This document shows, piece after piece, positions 1-9,822 of a stretch of DNA of 64,000 bases. Each line of letters opens with the position of its first letter. Positions within the stretch are counted from its first letter, which is position 1. The notes under the pieces are model-generated. The model was not told the origin of the DNA. It saw only the letters and a list, made by a program, of their open reading frames with translations, and did no database searches. The position numbers and the translations under genes were made by a program. This stretch comes from Gibbula magus. Lineage: Eukaryota; Mollusca; Gastropoda; Trochida; Trochidae. The stretch covers positions 16,381,266 through 16,445,265 of the forward strand of contig OW388300.1 in assembly GCA_936450465.1 (NCBI GenBank), given 5' to 3'.

Positions 1-1360
1 GAAAGCAGTTAAGTTATTCATTGACAATATCATTTCTTTTAAAGGCAATTCATGTATGGAAGAGGTATGCAACTTGTAGGTTTCCCAACATTTTAAAGTT
101 CATATGCAAAAAAGAATGACCTCACGGAGACGGACCGTCGACACTTCTGGTATTCCTCTATTGTAAAGTGTAACACTGACTAATTTCAATGCAACAAGTT
201 TTAATTTCATTTGTATTTAAAATGATTTTGCTACCAAATTATAATCAGAAACGACCATTAAACAACAATTAAACACCCATGTCGGTCACAAATGTCAAGG
301 GTGTTGTGAATGTAAAACAAACTTTTGTTTAGCACCCGTATTTTACAAGTGAACTGTTCCTGAAAGCCGCGAAAAAACCCATGTCTGTCACAAATGTTAA
401 GAGTGTTGTGAATGTGAAAAATACCATATTGTTCAGCACCCGTATTCTTGAAAGCCGCGTTAAACCCGAATTCACCTTAACTCATTTGTATGGCAATCAC
501 TTGTATAAGTAGCTAACTAAAGTAGATCATTCTAGTCAACAGTCACAAGGTAAATCTACCAACCGCAATCGCTCTGGTAAAGCAGATCAGTGTTTGTTGT
601 TGCTAACCAGTTTCACTTATTCAATCCCAATTTTATCCCTTGTATATTCTTAATTCAATTGACCACTCGTGTGATTCAGTCCAGTAATCAGGTCAAGCGG
701 TCACTACCGGTATATGTGGTCAGACAGGATACAAATTCAATCATATTTGGGATAATAAAATGAACCAAGTAATCACAGACTACACCTAACCATGAATACA
801 TCTAGCTTTATCCGAGTGTAATTCCGAAGCTTCTGTGGTCGACGACTTTAGGTATTCAGTACTGTAATAAGGTATAGTAGTTAGATCTCTTGTATGATGC
901 CAGACACATACAAACTTCAATCAGTTAACTTCACATTGATTGAGACGTCTCATTTGTTCTGAGACGAGCACGTTTATATATAGTGTTATATGAGATGCTG
1001 GTATTTCAGTTGTAATCTTTCCATTCAATCCAAAAGAGCAACAACCTAATTAAATAGCTAGAGTTCAGTAGTTTTGCGCATTTAGCAATGGATTCGGCAA
1101 GTTTTACTTAATATTCAGTCATATACGTTCCACTCGACATATGCAAACAAAATAATTTCTTATAAAGCATACCATCACCTAACCTTGTTAGTCCAGAAGA
1201 ATTCCTTATCATTGTTTATAATCAAACATGATGAAAATTGAATCAGTCCAATTTGTTATAATACTTTCCAGACGCCCCAAATCAGATTGAATACCAGTTG
1301 CATCAGCTCACCATAGCTTCGTTGAGATGTGTTGCAGTCTAAATCGCACCTATAACAAAT
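1..1360. other. Non-coding stretch with short internal duplications
   Basis: I see no convincing gene on either strand. The stretch is AT-rich and contains the tandem duplication listed at 270-473. A diverged relative of the downstream 56-bp minisatellite, with GACCACTCGTGTGATT and a GGTCAC-type partner, lies at about 660-720. Confidence 0.5.
270..473. repeat. Two-copy tandem duplication, about 105 bp
   Basis: The block ACCCATGTCGGTCACAAATG ... AGCACCCGTATT ... GAAAGCCGCG at about 276-372 recurs at about 378-463 as ACCCATGTCTGTCACAAATG ... AGCACCCGTATTCTTGAAAGCCGCG. The copies differ by substitutions and a small deletion. No coding potential is apparent. Confidence 0.7.
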
Positions 1361-1365
1361 ATAAC

Positions 1366-1702
1366 TGACCACTCGATTGATTTAGATGCAACAAAGTAAA
1401 GTGGTCACTTCTCTTGTATGTTGACCACTCGAGTGATTTAGATGCAACAAGGTAAAGTGGTCACTTCTCTTGTATGTTGACCACTCGAGTGATGTAGGTG
1501 CAACATGGTAAAGTGGTCACTTCTCTTGTATGTTGACCACTCGAGTGATGTAGGTGCAATATGGTAAAGTGGTCACTTCCCTTGTATGTTGACCACTCGA
1601 GTGATTTAGGTGCAACATGGTAAAGTGGTCACTTCTCTTGTATGTTGACCACTCGAGTGATGTAGGTGCAACAAGGTAAAGTGGTCACTTCTTGTATGTA
1701 CC
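1366..1702. repeat. Minisatellite, 56-bp unit, about six copies
   Basis: The string GATGCAACA / GGTGCAACA recurs at 1385, 1441, 1497, 1553, 1609 and 1665, an exact 56-bp spacing, with few substitutions between units. Each unit contains GTGGTCA followed about 14 bases later by TGACCAC, an inverted pair, plus the palindrome ACTCGAGT. The low divergence suggests recent expansion or homogenisation. Confidence 0.9.
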
Positions 1703-1741
1703 TAGACATACAACAATAAGATAAATTCTAAATGACCTTAA

Positions 1742-2049
1742 AGGGGCAGTATTATGTTTTTTGCAAATTTTATTTTTTCAAATTTCCCATTTATAATGAT
1801 TTTTATTATATAAGTTTATGTCATTTATATTTACGTTAGAGGGTAAAACATCTTATTACACAAACCAATTATCCGTAGCTGTAATAACGGATTGGGTATA
1901 AAGCATGGCGGCCATTTTATTGTTAACCGACAAAAATGTCCGTGGCTTTACAGAACCATGTACACTCATTTTTTAACTTGATTTTCCGAAGAGAGAAGGT
2001 TGTTTTGCTATTGGTGACATTTCAGCGAAACAAACGTGCTACTGCCCCT
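1742..2049. mobile_element. MITE with TTAA target duplication (copy 1)
   Basis: A 308-bp non-coding segment begins AGGGGCAGTA and ends TACTGCCCCT. It is bounded by TTAA at 1738-1741 and 2050-2053. The same termini and related interiors occur at 8382-8735 and, at one end only, from 55011. TTAA target sites with short inverted termini are typical of piggyBac-type elements and their non-autonomous MITEs; the superfamily assignment is inference because no transposase is present. Confidence 0.8.
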
Positions 2050-2053
2050 TTAA

Positions 2054-3531
2054 AACGGTGTGGTGTTTAAGATTGCAGGTAGATGTGCATTTTATCCATC
2101 CACTTTGATTTGGTTCGTTTGGCTCTGCGAATTATATCAGACACGCATTCGAATTCCATCAAAGCAACGACACCCTATGTGTATGTGCAGATTGTATGAA
2201 GCTTATTGAAGACTTGTATGCTCAAGAATATCTTAATCTATGATATCTGACAGAATGTTCTGAAGCACTCAAAGCCAATAAATCACATTTTTATTTAACC
2301 TAGAGTAATGTCACTGTTAAAAGCAATAGGATTGAAGTGACTGGCAGGTCATTGTGTTCCATGGGTTTATCCTTTTACGCTAAGCTTGAATAAAAGAGGC
2401 CTTATGACACCTCAAAGAGGACACTGTCTGGCAGAAATTGATAACATTTCTTATTCATAGTAAAAACGTGCACAAACATGAAGTCCGTAGATAAACAGCT
2501 CAGCAACTCTTTGAGATTTATTTCTCAATGTATTTGAGATCAAGGCGTTCGTGAGACCGGCGTTTTGAATATTCATCAATTTTTTTTATTGATGTTTATG
2601 TCTGTTAATCATTTGCAATAATTAAATTATTTAACAATGTATAGAATAAGTTTCAAACATTCTACACAATATAGTTCACAAAAACTAGTCTACAGTTCTC
2701 TTACAATGAAATTTGTGACCCCAAATATTGGCCACAAGGGTAATGATTTAAAAACCGATTGGGGTATCTTCTGCTAAAGTTCAAATTTGGTTCAGAAAGC
2801 TGAAATTCTGTGTACAGACTCCTTAGCCAATCGGATTTGTAATATTTTGTGACCCTGTCGGCCCTAATAATATGACTCACTGGGACCAAAACTAAAGATC
2901 TTTACATTTTGGAACCTTTTAGTGTATTGTTAAAGCCTGATGAGCTACAGAACTAATGGCTTTATTTTTTGTATTTACTTTATTATCATGACACATGTAT
3001 TCTCACTAACACAAAGTAAATTAGTAATCTAATATTTGACAATATCTTAGCAACAGAAACAATTGCTTTTTTAAAATTTACTTTATTATCACGACACATA
3101 TTCTCTCACTAGACAAAGTAAAGTATTAATCTAATGTGTGTCAATATCTGTGATCACTTTGTGATTGACTGCATGTGATGAACCATGTATATATAGATGA
3201 TGAACAATCTGAAATCTGAAATCTTTACAAACGGTTTGCAAATTTAAATAATGTTTTAACTGATTCATGCAAAATTACCAATTTAACGGGAATAACTGGT
3301 ATAGTTGTAAAGTTTAATTATGTCAAGTATGATGTTCCCATCAGTTAAAGAAAGTCCGCTGTTGAGATTGGCGTCTCCTGAATTCCCCCTCCCGAATGTA
3401 TTAAAATGCTTTTTTGTAGAAGCTTTGTAACTAATAACCAATAAAATGTTTCGTATTTCTAGGTTCATCATATTTCCAGGAGTTATAATGGCTTGTAGTC
3501 ATTTAGGAGGATTCGTTCTTCTCATGTTCAT
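2054..3531. other. Non-coding spacer with two duplicated segments
   Basis: No gene is recognised. About 2309-2510 (CACTGTTAAAAGCAAT ... GGCAGGTCATTGTGTTC ... TAACATTTCTTATTCA) is paralogous to about 9001-9220. A second, tandem duplication of about 103 bp lies at 2975-3160 (TTTACTTTATTATCA-GACACAT ... AAAGTAAA ... TAATCTAAT). The short reading frames on the minus strand show no family features. Confidence 0.55.
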
Positions 3532-3550
3532 GTAAGTCGATAAAGGCAAT

Positions 3551-4540
3551 ATGGGGATCTCTCTAATGCAATGGAGGATCAGTATTGGACATTTTGACTG
3601 CAGAAATAAACTGAGATCCAATCATCGAGGAAAACTAACAGCCGATTGTTATGATGACGTCAGAGCATGGCGGATCGTGTGCCTATTTGGACCATCAAAG
3701 TTTTTAATAAGACTGACGTGCTTGGTAGCAATGCTGCTTGTGATAAGTGGTTCGGTGGAACAAAACCCGGGTCCGGATACCAGATCAGCAGGAAATCATA
3801 GTGATGATCCGAATACAGCCTTGTTGAGAACTCTTCAACGCATGGAGGGGAAATTTGAACAGTCGTTTGTAAACATCCGGTCCGACCTGAGCGGTATGAG
3901 AGCAGACTTTAATAAGTTCAGCACAGACCTTCTGAGAGAAGTGGAATCACTGAGAACGGAAAATAAACAATTACAAGAACGAGTGAGTAAGCTGGAAGAG
4001 TCAACTAAGAGTTGTAATCTGTTATTCATGGGAATAGAAGAAAGTAAGAAAGACGGGAAAGAAAAATGGGAAGAGTCAGAGCATCTTGTGCGTCAGTTCA
4101 TTTCAGAACAGTTTGATATACCTAACTGTGATGATGACTATGCATTTCCAATTGAAAAATCCTACCGTCTAGGAAAGAGGAAGAAAGGTAAAGAATCGAA
4201 ACCCAGACCTATTTGTATACAATTGGGGAGATACAAGCACAAGATGCAACTACTGCAATGTTACAGACGTTACCGACGCGAGTACAAAGAAGAAAACGAG
4301 CGTGAACCTCCTGTTATGGTTAAAGAAGACTTAAGTGTTGACGTCAGAGCTAAACGTCAGAAACTATTTTCTTACATGGATAAGGCTAAACAATCTGGCC
4401 AATTCGGAGAGAGTGAAGTGTTTCTCCGATATGACACTCTTGTTGTTGCAGGTCAAGCTTACAACTATGACCTGAAGCTGGACACAATAATTCCTAAGGA
4501 TGGTGAAGAGCTGCCGCCGTGGGCGGGGCCTGAATCATAG
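3551..4540 (+). CDS. Retrotransposon ORF1 protein with N-terminal 2A-like motif
   Basis: This 329-residue protein probably binds the element RNA and forms the ribonucleoprotein used in retrotransposition. Residues 51-66 are hydrophobic (FLIRLTCLVAMLLVIS) and lead into GSVEQNPGP at 67-75, a 2A-like ribosome-skipping motif. Residues about 90-155 are heptad-rich and look like a coiled coil. About 155-300 resemble the RRM plus C-terminal domain of L1-type ORF1 proteins: an NLLFMGIEE strand, a basic GKRKKGKESKPRP segment, then PICIQLGRYKHK and VKEDLSVDVRAKRQ. The first ATG has A at -3 and G at +4 and lies only 7 nt inside the element. The TAG stop at 4538-4540 is in frame with ORF2. No CCHC zinc knuckle is visible. 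If 2A works, the product from Pro75 onward would be separate from the hydrophobic leader. Confidence 0.88.
   Translation: MGISLMQWRISIGHFDCRNKLRSNHRGKLTADCYDDVRAWRIVCLFGPSKFLIRLTCLVAMLLVISGSVEQNPGPDTRSAGNHSDDPNTALLRTLQRMEGKFEQSFVNIRSDLSGMRADFNKFSTDLLREVESLRTENKQLQERVSKLEESTKSCNLLFMGIEESKKDGKEKWEESEHLVRQFISEQFDIPNCDDDYAFPIEKSYRLGKRKKGKESKPRPICIQLGRYKHKMQLLQCYRRYRREYKEENEREPPVMVKEDLSVDVRAKRQKLFSYMDKAKQSGQFGESEVFLRYDTLVVAGQAYNYDLKLDTIIPKDGEELPPWAGPES
3749..3775 (+). other. 2A-like ribosome-skipping motif (GSVEQNPGP)
   Basis: The codons read G-S-V-E-Q-N-P-G-P directly after a hydrophobic run. The 2A consensus is D-(V/I)-E-x-N-P-G-P, so every core position matches except the leading Asp, which is Ser here. 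2A-like motifs at the N-terminus of ORF1 are known in APE-type retrotransposons of trypanosomes, sea urchin and molluscs, where some act as dual targeting signals. Whether this Ser variant skips efficiently cannot be told from sequence. Confidence 0.75.
4538..4540 (+). promoter_or_regulatory. Candidate in-frame UAG readthrough site between ORF1 and ORF2
   Basis: ORF1 ends at TAG, followed by GGG TGT GGT. The same frame is then open without interruption through ORF2 to 8029. The only ATG in the gap (4564) is out of frame and meets a stop after three codons. The first strand of the endonuclease (LLSWNVSGL) starts at 4586, long before any in-frame AUG, so the enzyme needs readthrough, a non-AUG start or reinitiation. 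The upstream GC-rich stretch at 4511-4530 could form structure. An alternative is that TAG is a copy-specific mutation in a once-fused reading frame. Confidence 0.55.
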
Positions 4541-7500
4541 GGGTGTGGTCAAAGCCAAAGTACATGTGCACTTGATTTTCTAAAGCTACTCTCTTGGAAT
4601 GTGAGTGGTTTAAGGAAACATGTAAATAATAATTTTGTTCATTTTCTTTGTAACTTTGATATAATTGCCCTATATGAAACATTTGCAAAAACAAAGGATG
4701 AGTTTTCTGACCTCCTGCCAGGTTATAGACACTTCTCTGTTGTAAGAGAATATGGGGGCAGGGGCAGATATGCTGGAGGTATCTCAGTGTACATAAAAGA
4801 CTCTCTTACTAGCTTCTTTGATTTGGTCAATGCAGCCTCGGATGACAGCATTATTTTCTATGTTGATAGTTTGCATGGTTTGTTTGAATGTAACATTTTA
4901 TTCTATTTTACTTATGTAGCTCCAGAAAATTCATCTTACTATGAAAAGAGTGACGAGCCAAATGGAATAGTCACTATGGAAAACATGTTATTGAACCTAC
5001 TTGAAAAATATGGTGAAAAGACGGAACTTGTTATTGGTGGAGACATGAATTCCAGGGTGGGATGTGAACAGGATTTCATTTCGGATGATGATACTAAACA
5101 CTTGGACTTAGAATATGATTGTGACTCATTCGAACTTAGGCGAAATGCCAAAGACAAGTCAACTAATACATTTGGTAAATCTCTCCTATCCCTATGTAGA
5201 ACTATTGGAATACACATGCTAAATGGAAGAGCTGGATCTGACAAGAATGGAGATTTTACGTTCGCTTCACATTTGGGAAAAAGTACAGTGGATTACTTCA
5301 TTGTATCAACAGACTTGTACAGTAAAGTGAAGGAATTCTCAATTTTACCCAGAGATGACTCTGATCACTTTCCTCTAAGCTGCACTCTAGATACAGAGAA
5401 GAGTACTACAGTTAGAACAGAAGAAGATGCCACTCACCAATGGGACAGACTCAAGTGGAAACAGTGTGCTGCACAAGAGTATGGAAACAGAGTGGGTGTC
5501 ACTTGGTCTAAATGCTGGGATGAATTCAACTCTCATTTAGCTGAAGAAAATATTGATGAGGCTGAGTCTATACTATCACACTCTGTCAGTGAAGCTGCTA
5601 TAGCAAGTGGGATGCTGAAAAGAAAGGTGAACACAGCAGGGGGTGAGGTGCAGCCAGACTGGTGGGACAGGAAGTGTGAGGTCACCAAAACTGAAAAGTA
5701 TAGACAATTGGACAGGTTTAGAGCAACTAACACAGATAGTGACTTCCAAAAGTATAGGCTTATGCGCAGCAAACTAAAGTACTTGTGCAGGGAGAAGAAA
5801 AGGGAGTTTCAACAGAGGCAGAATGTTAATAGTGTGCTAAGACTGGATACAGGGGTAACATCAATACAAAATTTGTGGAAAAGCATTAAAGCCTATAAAA
5901 GAAAAAGTGATATTAAAGTCAACACTATTCTACCAGCTGACTGGATTGACCATTTCAAGGAGTTGCTAAGTAACACACAACATCATGTAGATGAGAACTT
6001 TAATGAAGTGGTTGTAAACAGATTAACCCAAGCCACATATGAGCCCTCGCCTACAAATGATACACTGGATAATGAAATCACAGACCATGAAATAATGAAT
6101 GCCCTGAGAGAACTGTCAAATAACAAAGCCCCAGGCCCTGATGGTATGATGAATGAGCATATTAAGCATGGAATAAACTCTTTGATCATACCAATCAAGG
6201 CACTATTCAATGTTATTCTCAACTCAGGAAAATTCCCCAGTGCATGGACAGAAGCTGTGATATTTCCTCTTCACAAGAAAGGTGACAAGAATGATCCTAA
6301 CAATTATAGGGGGATATCCCTACTCTCTGTGATAGGAAAGCTATTTACAAGGATTTTAAACAGCAGGATAGTCAAATGGTGTGAGGATAATGACCTACAA
6401 TCTGAGGATCAGGCTGGGTTTAGGAAAGGTTACAGCACAAGAGATAATATATTTGTTCTCCACTCTCTAATTCAAAAACACCTATCTAAGTCCAAAGGAA
6501 GAATGTACTGCTTGTTTATAGACTTCTCCAAAGCCTTTGACAGTGTGCAGCATCATTTGCTTAAATATGTGCTTTTGGAAAATGGAATGAAAGGGAAATG
6601 TTTCAATGTTATATCTTCAATGTATTCCCAGCTAAAGTCCTGTGTGTTGGTGAAAAATCTGACCCTATCTGAATATTTCAGCTGCACAGTGGGTACCAGG
6701 CAGGGGTGCATGCTAAGCCCAGTGTTGTTCACCATCTTTCTAAAGGAACTGTCTTCACTTTATCAAGCCAATAACTGCCAGGGAATATTTGTAAATACAG
6801 ATATAGATAACATCATTTCACTCATGTATGCTGATGATATAGCAAGTGTGAGTTACTCTGTTGGAAGACTGCAGCAGCAAATTAATACTTTGGAGACATT
6901 TTGTAATCACTTTGGTATGAAAGTGAATTTGGATAAAACCAAAATCATTGTCTTCAGAAGAGGAGGAAAGCTGAGAGCTAATGAGAAGTGGTATTATAAA
7001 GGTGAAAGACTAGAAGTTGTCAACTCCTACAAATATCTAGGTGTATTCTTTTCAAGTAAACTCTCATGGAGCTTAGCCCTCTCATCTCTCTCTCAACAAG
7101 CAGAGAAGGCTATGAATATGTTGCTCAGGTTTATATACAGAGCCAATCTTGATCACAAGGATGCACTCTTCTTATTTGACAGAATGATAGTTCCTATATT
7201 GACATATGCTTCAGACATTTGGGGTTTTCAGACTGTTCATTGTGTAGAACAAATTCACCTGAAATTCTGCAGAAAGATATTGGGCCTGAACTCAAGCACA
7301 AATAACTCAGCTGTCTATGGTGAGCTTGGAAGATACCCTCTCCATGTTGTATATATGACCAGATGTATAAAGTACTGGCTGAATGTATCAACTTTGCCTG
7401 AACACAGATATCCCAAAGCTTGTTACTCTATGATGGCACAGTTGGATGATGTGGGAAGAGTGACATGGGCTACACATGTGAGAAATCTCCTTAATAAGCT

Positions 7501-8029
7501 TGGCTTGAGTTACTCCTGGTCACAACAGGGGGTGGGAGATGTCAATATGTTTCTTTCACTGGTTAAATCTAGACTTTCAGACAGTTTCACTCAACAGTTC
7601 TTAAGTGACCTACAAGCCAGCTCAAGACTATCATGCTACAGCCAGTTCAAATCTCAACTTGAACCTGAAAAATATCTTCTTCATATCAAAGACAAGAACC
7701 TGAGAAGAACACTTACAAGGTTTCGCTGTTCGAACCACAAACTTGAAGTAGAAGTTGGGCGGTGGAAGAAGATTGAGCGAAATGAGCGCTTTTGTAAATA
7801 TTGTAAATATCACCTGAAGCAGAGTGAAATTGAGGATGAGTTGCATTTCATAGCTGTATGCCCTTTATATCAGGAACTAAGGACTAAATATTTCCCTTGG
7901 ATGAGAAACCATAATGGTTACACTGCCAATTTCATCAATGCTATGAAAAATTACAACGTTGAAAGCTCCAAGTTTATTTTATCTGCAACAAGACAGAGAA
8001 ATGCCCTTTTAACAAGCAACAGCACTTGA
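4541..8029 (+). CDS. Retrotransposon ORF2: APE endonuclease and reverse transcriptase
   Basis: The protein nicks target DNA and primes reverse transcription of its own RNA. Residues here are counted from the GTG at 4601, but the frame is open from 4541 and the domain begins upstream with LLSWNVSGL. Endonuclease motifs are DIIALYETF (about 24), GGISVYI (59), the catalytic-type GGDMNSRVG (146), VDYFIV and SDHFP (252). Reverse transcriptase motifs are NKAPGPDG (508), NNYRGISL, FIDFSKAFDS (638, motif A), GTRQGCMLSP (697, motif B) and YADD (742, motif C). Near residue 1063 a CKYCKYH ... ELHF ... C cluster resembles the C-terminal Cys/His domain of CR1/L2-type proteins. About 1,140 residues with no internal stop is full length for the family. 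There is no in-frame AUG before the endonuclease core, so the start is unresolved. Confidence 0.93.
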   Translation, partial: GCGQSQSTCALDFLKLLSWNVSGLRKHVNNNFVHFLCNFDIIALYETFAKTKDEFSDLLPGYRHFSVVREYGGRGRYAGGISVYIKDSLTSFFDLVNAASDDSIIFYVDSLHGLFECNILFYFTYVAPENSSYYEKSDEPNGIVTMENMLLNLLEKYGEKTELVIGGDMNSRVGCEQDFISDDDTKHLDLEYDCDSFELRRNAKDKSTNTFGKSLLSLCRTIGIHMLNGRAGSDKNGDFTFASHLGKSTVDYFIVSTDLYSKVKEFSILPRDDSDHFPLSCTLDTEKSTTVRTEEDATHQWDRLKWKQCAAQEYGNRVGVTWSKCWDEFNSHLAEENIDEAESILSHSVSEAAIASGMLKRKVNTAGGEVQPDWWDRKCEVTKTEKYRQLDRFRATNTDSDFQKYRLMRSKLKYLCREKKREFQQRQNVNSVLRLDTGVTSIQNLWKSIKAYKRKSDIKVNTILPADWIDHFKELLSNTQHHVDENFNEVVVNRLTQATYEPSPTNDTLDNEITDHEIMNALRELSNNKAPGPDGMMNEHIKHGINSLIIPIKALFNVILNSGKFPSAWTEAVIFPLHKKGDKNDPNNYRGISLLSVIGKLFTRILNSRIVKWCEDNDLQSEDQAGFRKGYSTRDNIFVLHSLIQKHLSKSKGRMYCLFIDFSKAFDSVQHHLLKYVLLENGMKGKCFNVISSMYSQLKSCVLVKNLTLSEYFSCTVGTRQGCMLSPVLFTIFLKELSSLYQANNCQGIFVNTDIDNIISLMYADDIASVSYSVGRLQQQINTLETFCNHFGMKVNLDKTKIIVFRRGGKLRANEKWYYKGERLEVVNSYKYLGVFFSSKLSWSLALSSLSQQAEKAMNMLLRFIYRANLDHKDALFLFDRMIVPILTYASDIWGFQTVHCVEQIHLKFCRKILGLNSSTNNSAVYGELGRYPLHVVYMTRCIKYWLNVSTLPEHRYPKACYSMMAQLDDVGRVTWATHVRNLLNKLGLSYSWSQQGVGDVNMFLSLVKSRLSDSFTQQFLSDLQASSRLSCYSQFKSQLEPEKYLLHIKDKNLRRTLTRFRCSNHKLEVEVGRWKKIERNERFCKYCKYHLKQSEIEDELHFIAVCPLYQELRTKYFPWMRNHNGYTANFINAMKNYNVESSKFILSATRQRNALLTSNST

Positions 8030-8279
8030 CTTATCAGATGTTCAAGGGAGATAATCTTGAAACCAAAAGTGACTGAAGCGTCCATAAAATATCATATATT
8101 TCTTCATTCCTATATGCCTGTTTGAATTGATTTTTTGAATTGTTCTACATTATTGATATTGCCTTTGAATTGAATTATATGTTTGTATTCTTTCTTTACT
8201 ATGTAAATTTTGTTTTCAAAACATGTACTTTGGGCTGGAGGCCTATATTACTGTAATAAACATCTTGATCTTGATCTTG
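8030..8279 (+). terminator. Retrotransposon 3' UTR with poly(A) signal and CTTGAT repeat tail
   Basis: The TGA stop is followed by about 250 nt of AT-rich 3' UTR. AATAAA lies at 8255-8260, then CATCTTGATCTTGATCTTG, a short hexamer repeat, up to the target duplication at 8280. Such 3' microsatellite tails are typical of CR1, L2 and I-type elements, where they take the place of poly(A). Confidence 0.8.
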
Positions 8280-8381
8280 GTAAGTCGATAATGTAATTGA
8301 GATTAATTTATGTTCACATTCATTAAATGATTGATATTAGGCCTATTTATATCGGAACCTTATAGCATTAAGGAGTTTTAA

Positions 8382-8735
8382 AGGGGCAGTAGCATGTTTT
8401 TTGTCAAATTGTTTTTTTCAAAATTTCGATAATAAAGGATAGTTTATGTCATTTATAGTTACTTCAGAGGGTAAAACATCTTATTACACAAACCAATTAT
8501 CCGTAGTGGCAATAATTGTGTTGCGTATAAAGCAACAATTGCATGGCGGCCATTTTATTGTGAACACATTTTATCGTTTCGAATGACAAAAGCGATTCCC
8601 ATGGCTTTACCGAACCATGTACACTCATTTTAAACTTGATTTTCCGAAGAAAGAAGAGTGTTTTACTATTGGTGAATTTCTTTTTCAAATTCATTTCATC
8701 AACTTATTTGAGCGAAAAAACGTGCTACTGCCCCT
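8382..8735. mobile_element. MITE with TTAA target duplication (copy 2)
   Basis: A 354-bp relative of the element at 1742. It begins AGGGGCAGTAGCATG and ends CGTGCTACTGCCCCT, with TTAA at 8378-8381 and 8736-8739. The interior shares the GGGTAAAACATCTTATTACA and CATGTACACTCATTT blocks with copy 1. Short reading frames inside are not family-like. Confidence 0.8.
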
Positions 8736-9000
8736 TTAAAATTGGTCAGAAATAATTACTGGACAAAGAAAGGCAAAGTTAACTAAGACCAGTCATGTTA
8801 GTAGAGATAAGTGAATCGGCCCTTGTTTAATGAACATGTCAAACGCTTTACTCTTATTGATTGGAGTTCGAAAGCCAGTTCCAAAATATAATTTCTTGGG
8901 GAGTTATTGCCCTTAAATCTGTAATTGAACTTGTTACCGCTGTTATTTGAAAACCTTAGCATTGCTAATTTTGCATCAAGAGGACAAACGACAGTGGGTT

Positions 9001-9225
9001 GTCACTGTTAAAAGCAATGGGATTGAACACTTGTGGTCTGATTTGGCAGGTCATTGTGTTCTGGGGGCTTATCATTGAAAACTAGAGTTTTGAATGCATC
9101 TCAGAGAGGTTTATGTCTGGAACAAACTAATAACATTTCTTATTCAAAGTAAATACGTGCACTGCCATGAAGAACGTGAATAAACCCTTCTCAAAGTACA
9201 AAGATGAAAGCTTTCGTGAGGCTGA
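9001..9225. repeat. Paralogue of the 2309-2510 segment
   Basis: CACTGTTAAAAGCAATGGG ... GGCAGGTCATTGTGTTC ... ATAACATTTCTTATTCA ... CGTGCAC matches the segment at 2309-2510 in order, with many substitutions and indels. In both places a TTAA MITE ends about 260 bp upstream, although the flanks between show no clear similarity. Confidence 0.6.
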
Positions 9226-9822
9226 TTTTTATCCCCACCGGTATGCAATACCGTTTGATATAAATTTAGTGGTCGCCCTGTCCGTCCGTCCGGCCGTAAT
9301 CATTTAGTTTCCGGAGCAAAACTCGAAACACCGTTCATAATATTTTCTGAAACTTCCCAAGTGTATCACCAACCTAATGAAGTGGTGCCTTTTGATATTT
9401 TCAGATTTCTGAAAATTGTTTTTATTTTTCGTTTCCTCTGAAACGTGTTGAATTTGAACTATGATCAGAGACAGGTTCGTTTCCGGAGCACAGCTCTTAA
9501 ACTGTTCGTCATCTCTTCCTGAAACTTTGCATGTGTATTACCCACTACCTTAAGTACGGTTACGGTTACATTTATCTGTCAAAGTGTGTTTTACAAACAA
9601 TGTGGGCCGGTGGGATATGTCATCTTCTGATGACTCTTGTTTAACTTTTCTTCAAAGAAGTCGACTGTTGTTGATGCATTGCTCGTACTCGACACCTCAG
9701 TGTCAATGTTTAAACTCCCAATGCTCTCTTTTAATTTAAATATACAGAATTCCTGTTCTTCTCTGTTGATCATTATGAATGATGAGTTACCCTGGGACGG
9801 GCACAAATACCGTATTTTCTAG
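9226..9822. repeat. Probable degenerate dispersed repeat with CCGTCCGTCCGG run
   Basis: The segment has GTCCGTCCGTCCGGCCG followed by two diverged blocks, GTTTCCGGAGCAAAACTC at about 9309 and GTTTCCGGAGCACAGCTC at about 9478. Each is followed by CTGAAACTT and a CCAACCTA or CCCACTACC-like string. That suggests tandem units of about 170 bp, similar in style to those at 59.8-61.0 kb. No gene is seen. Confidence 0.45.

Larger units (their letters stand above)
3544..8279 (+). mobile_element. Apparently intact APE-type non-LTR retrotransposon (CR1/L2/Jockey-like)
   Basis: The 4.74-kb element is bounded by a perfect 12-bp target-site duplication, GTAAGTCGATAA, at 3532-3543 and 8280-8291. It carries ORF1 (2A-like motif, coiled coil, RNA-binding-like region) and ORF2 (APE endonuclease, reverse transcriptase, C-terminal Cys/His cluster). 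Its 3' end has an AATAAA signal and a short CTTGAT repeat tail instead of poly(A). No frameshift or stop interrupts the catalytic domains, so it looks recently active or young. The clade label (CR1/L2-like within the Jockey group) is inference from domain order and the 3' repeat tail; a reverse transcriptase tree would settle it. Confidence 0.92.

Noticed and set aside
4939..5244. 101-codon minus-strand frame within ORF2
   Set aside because: It is the antisense shadow of the endonuclease domain and has no features of its own.
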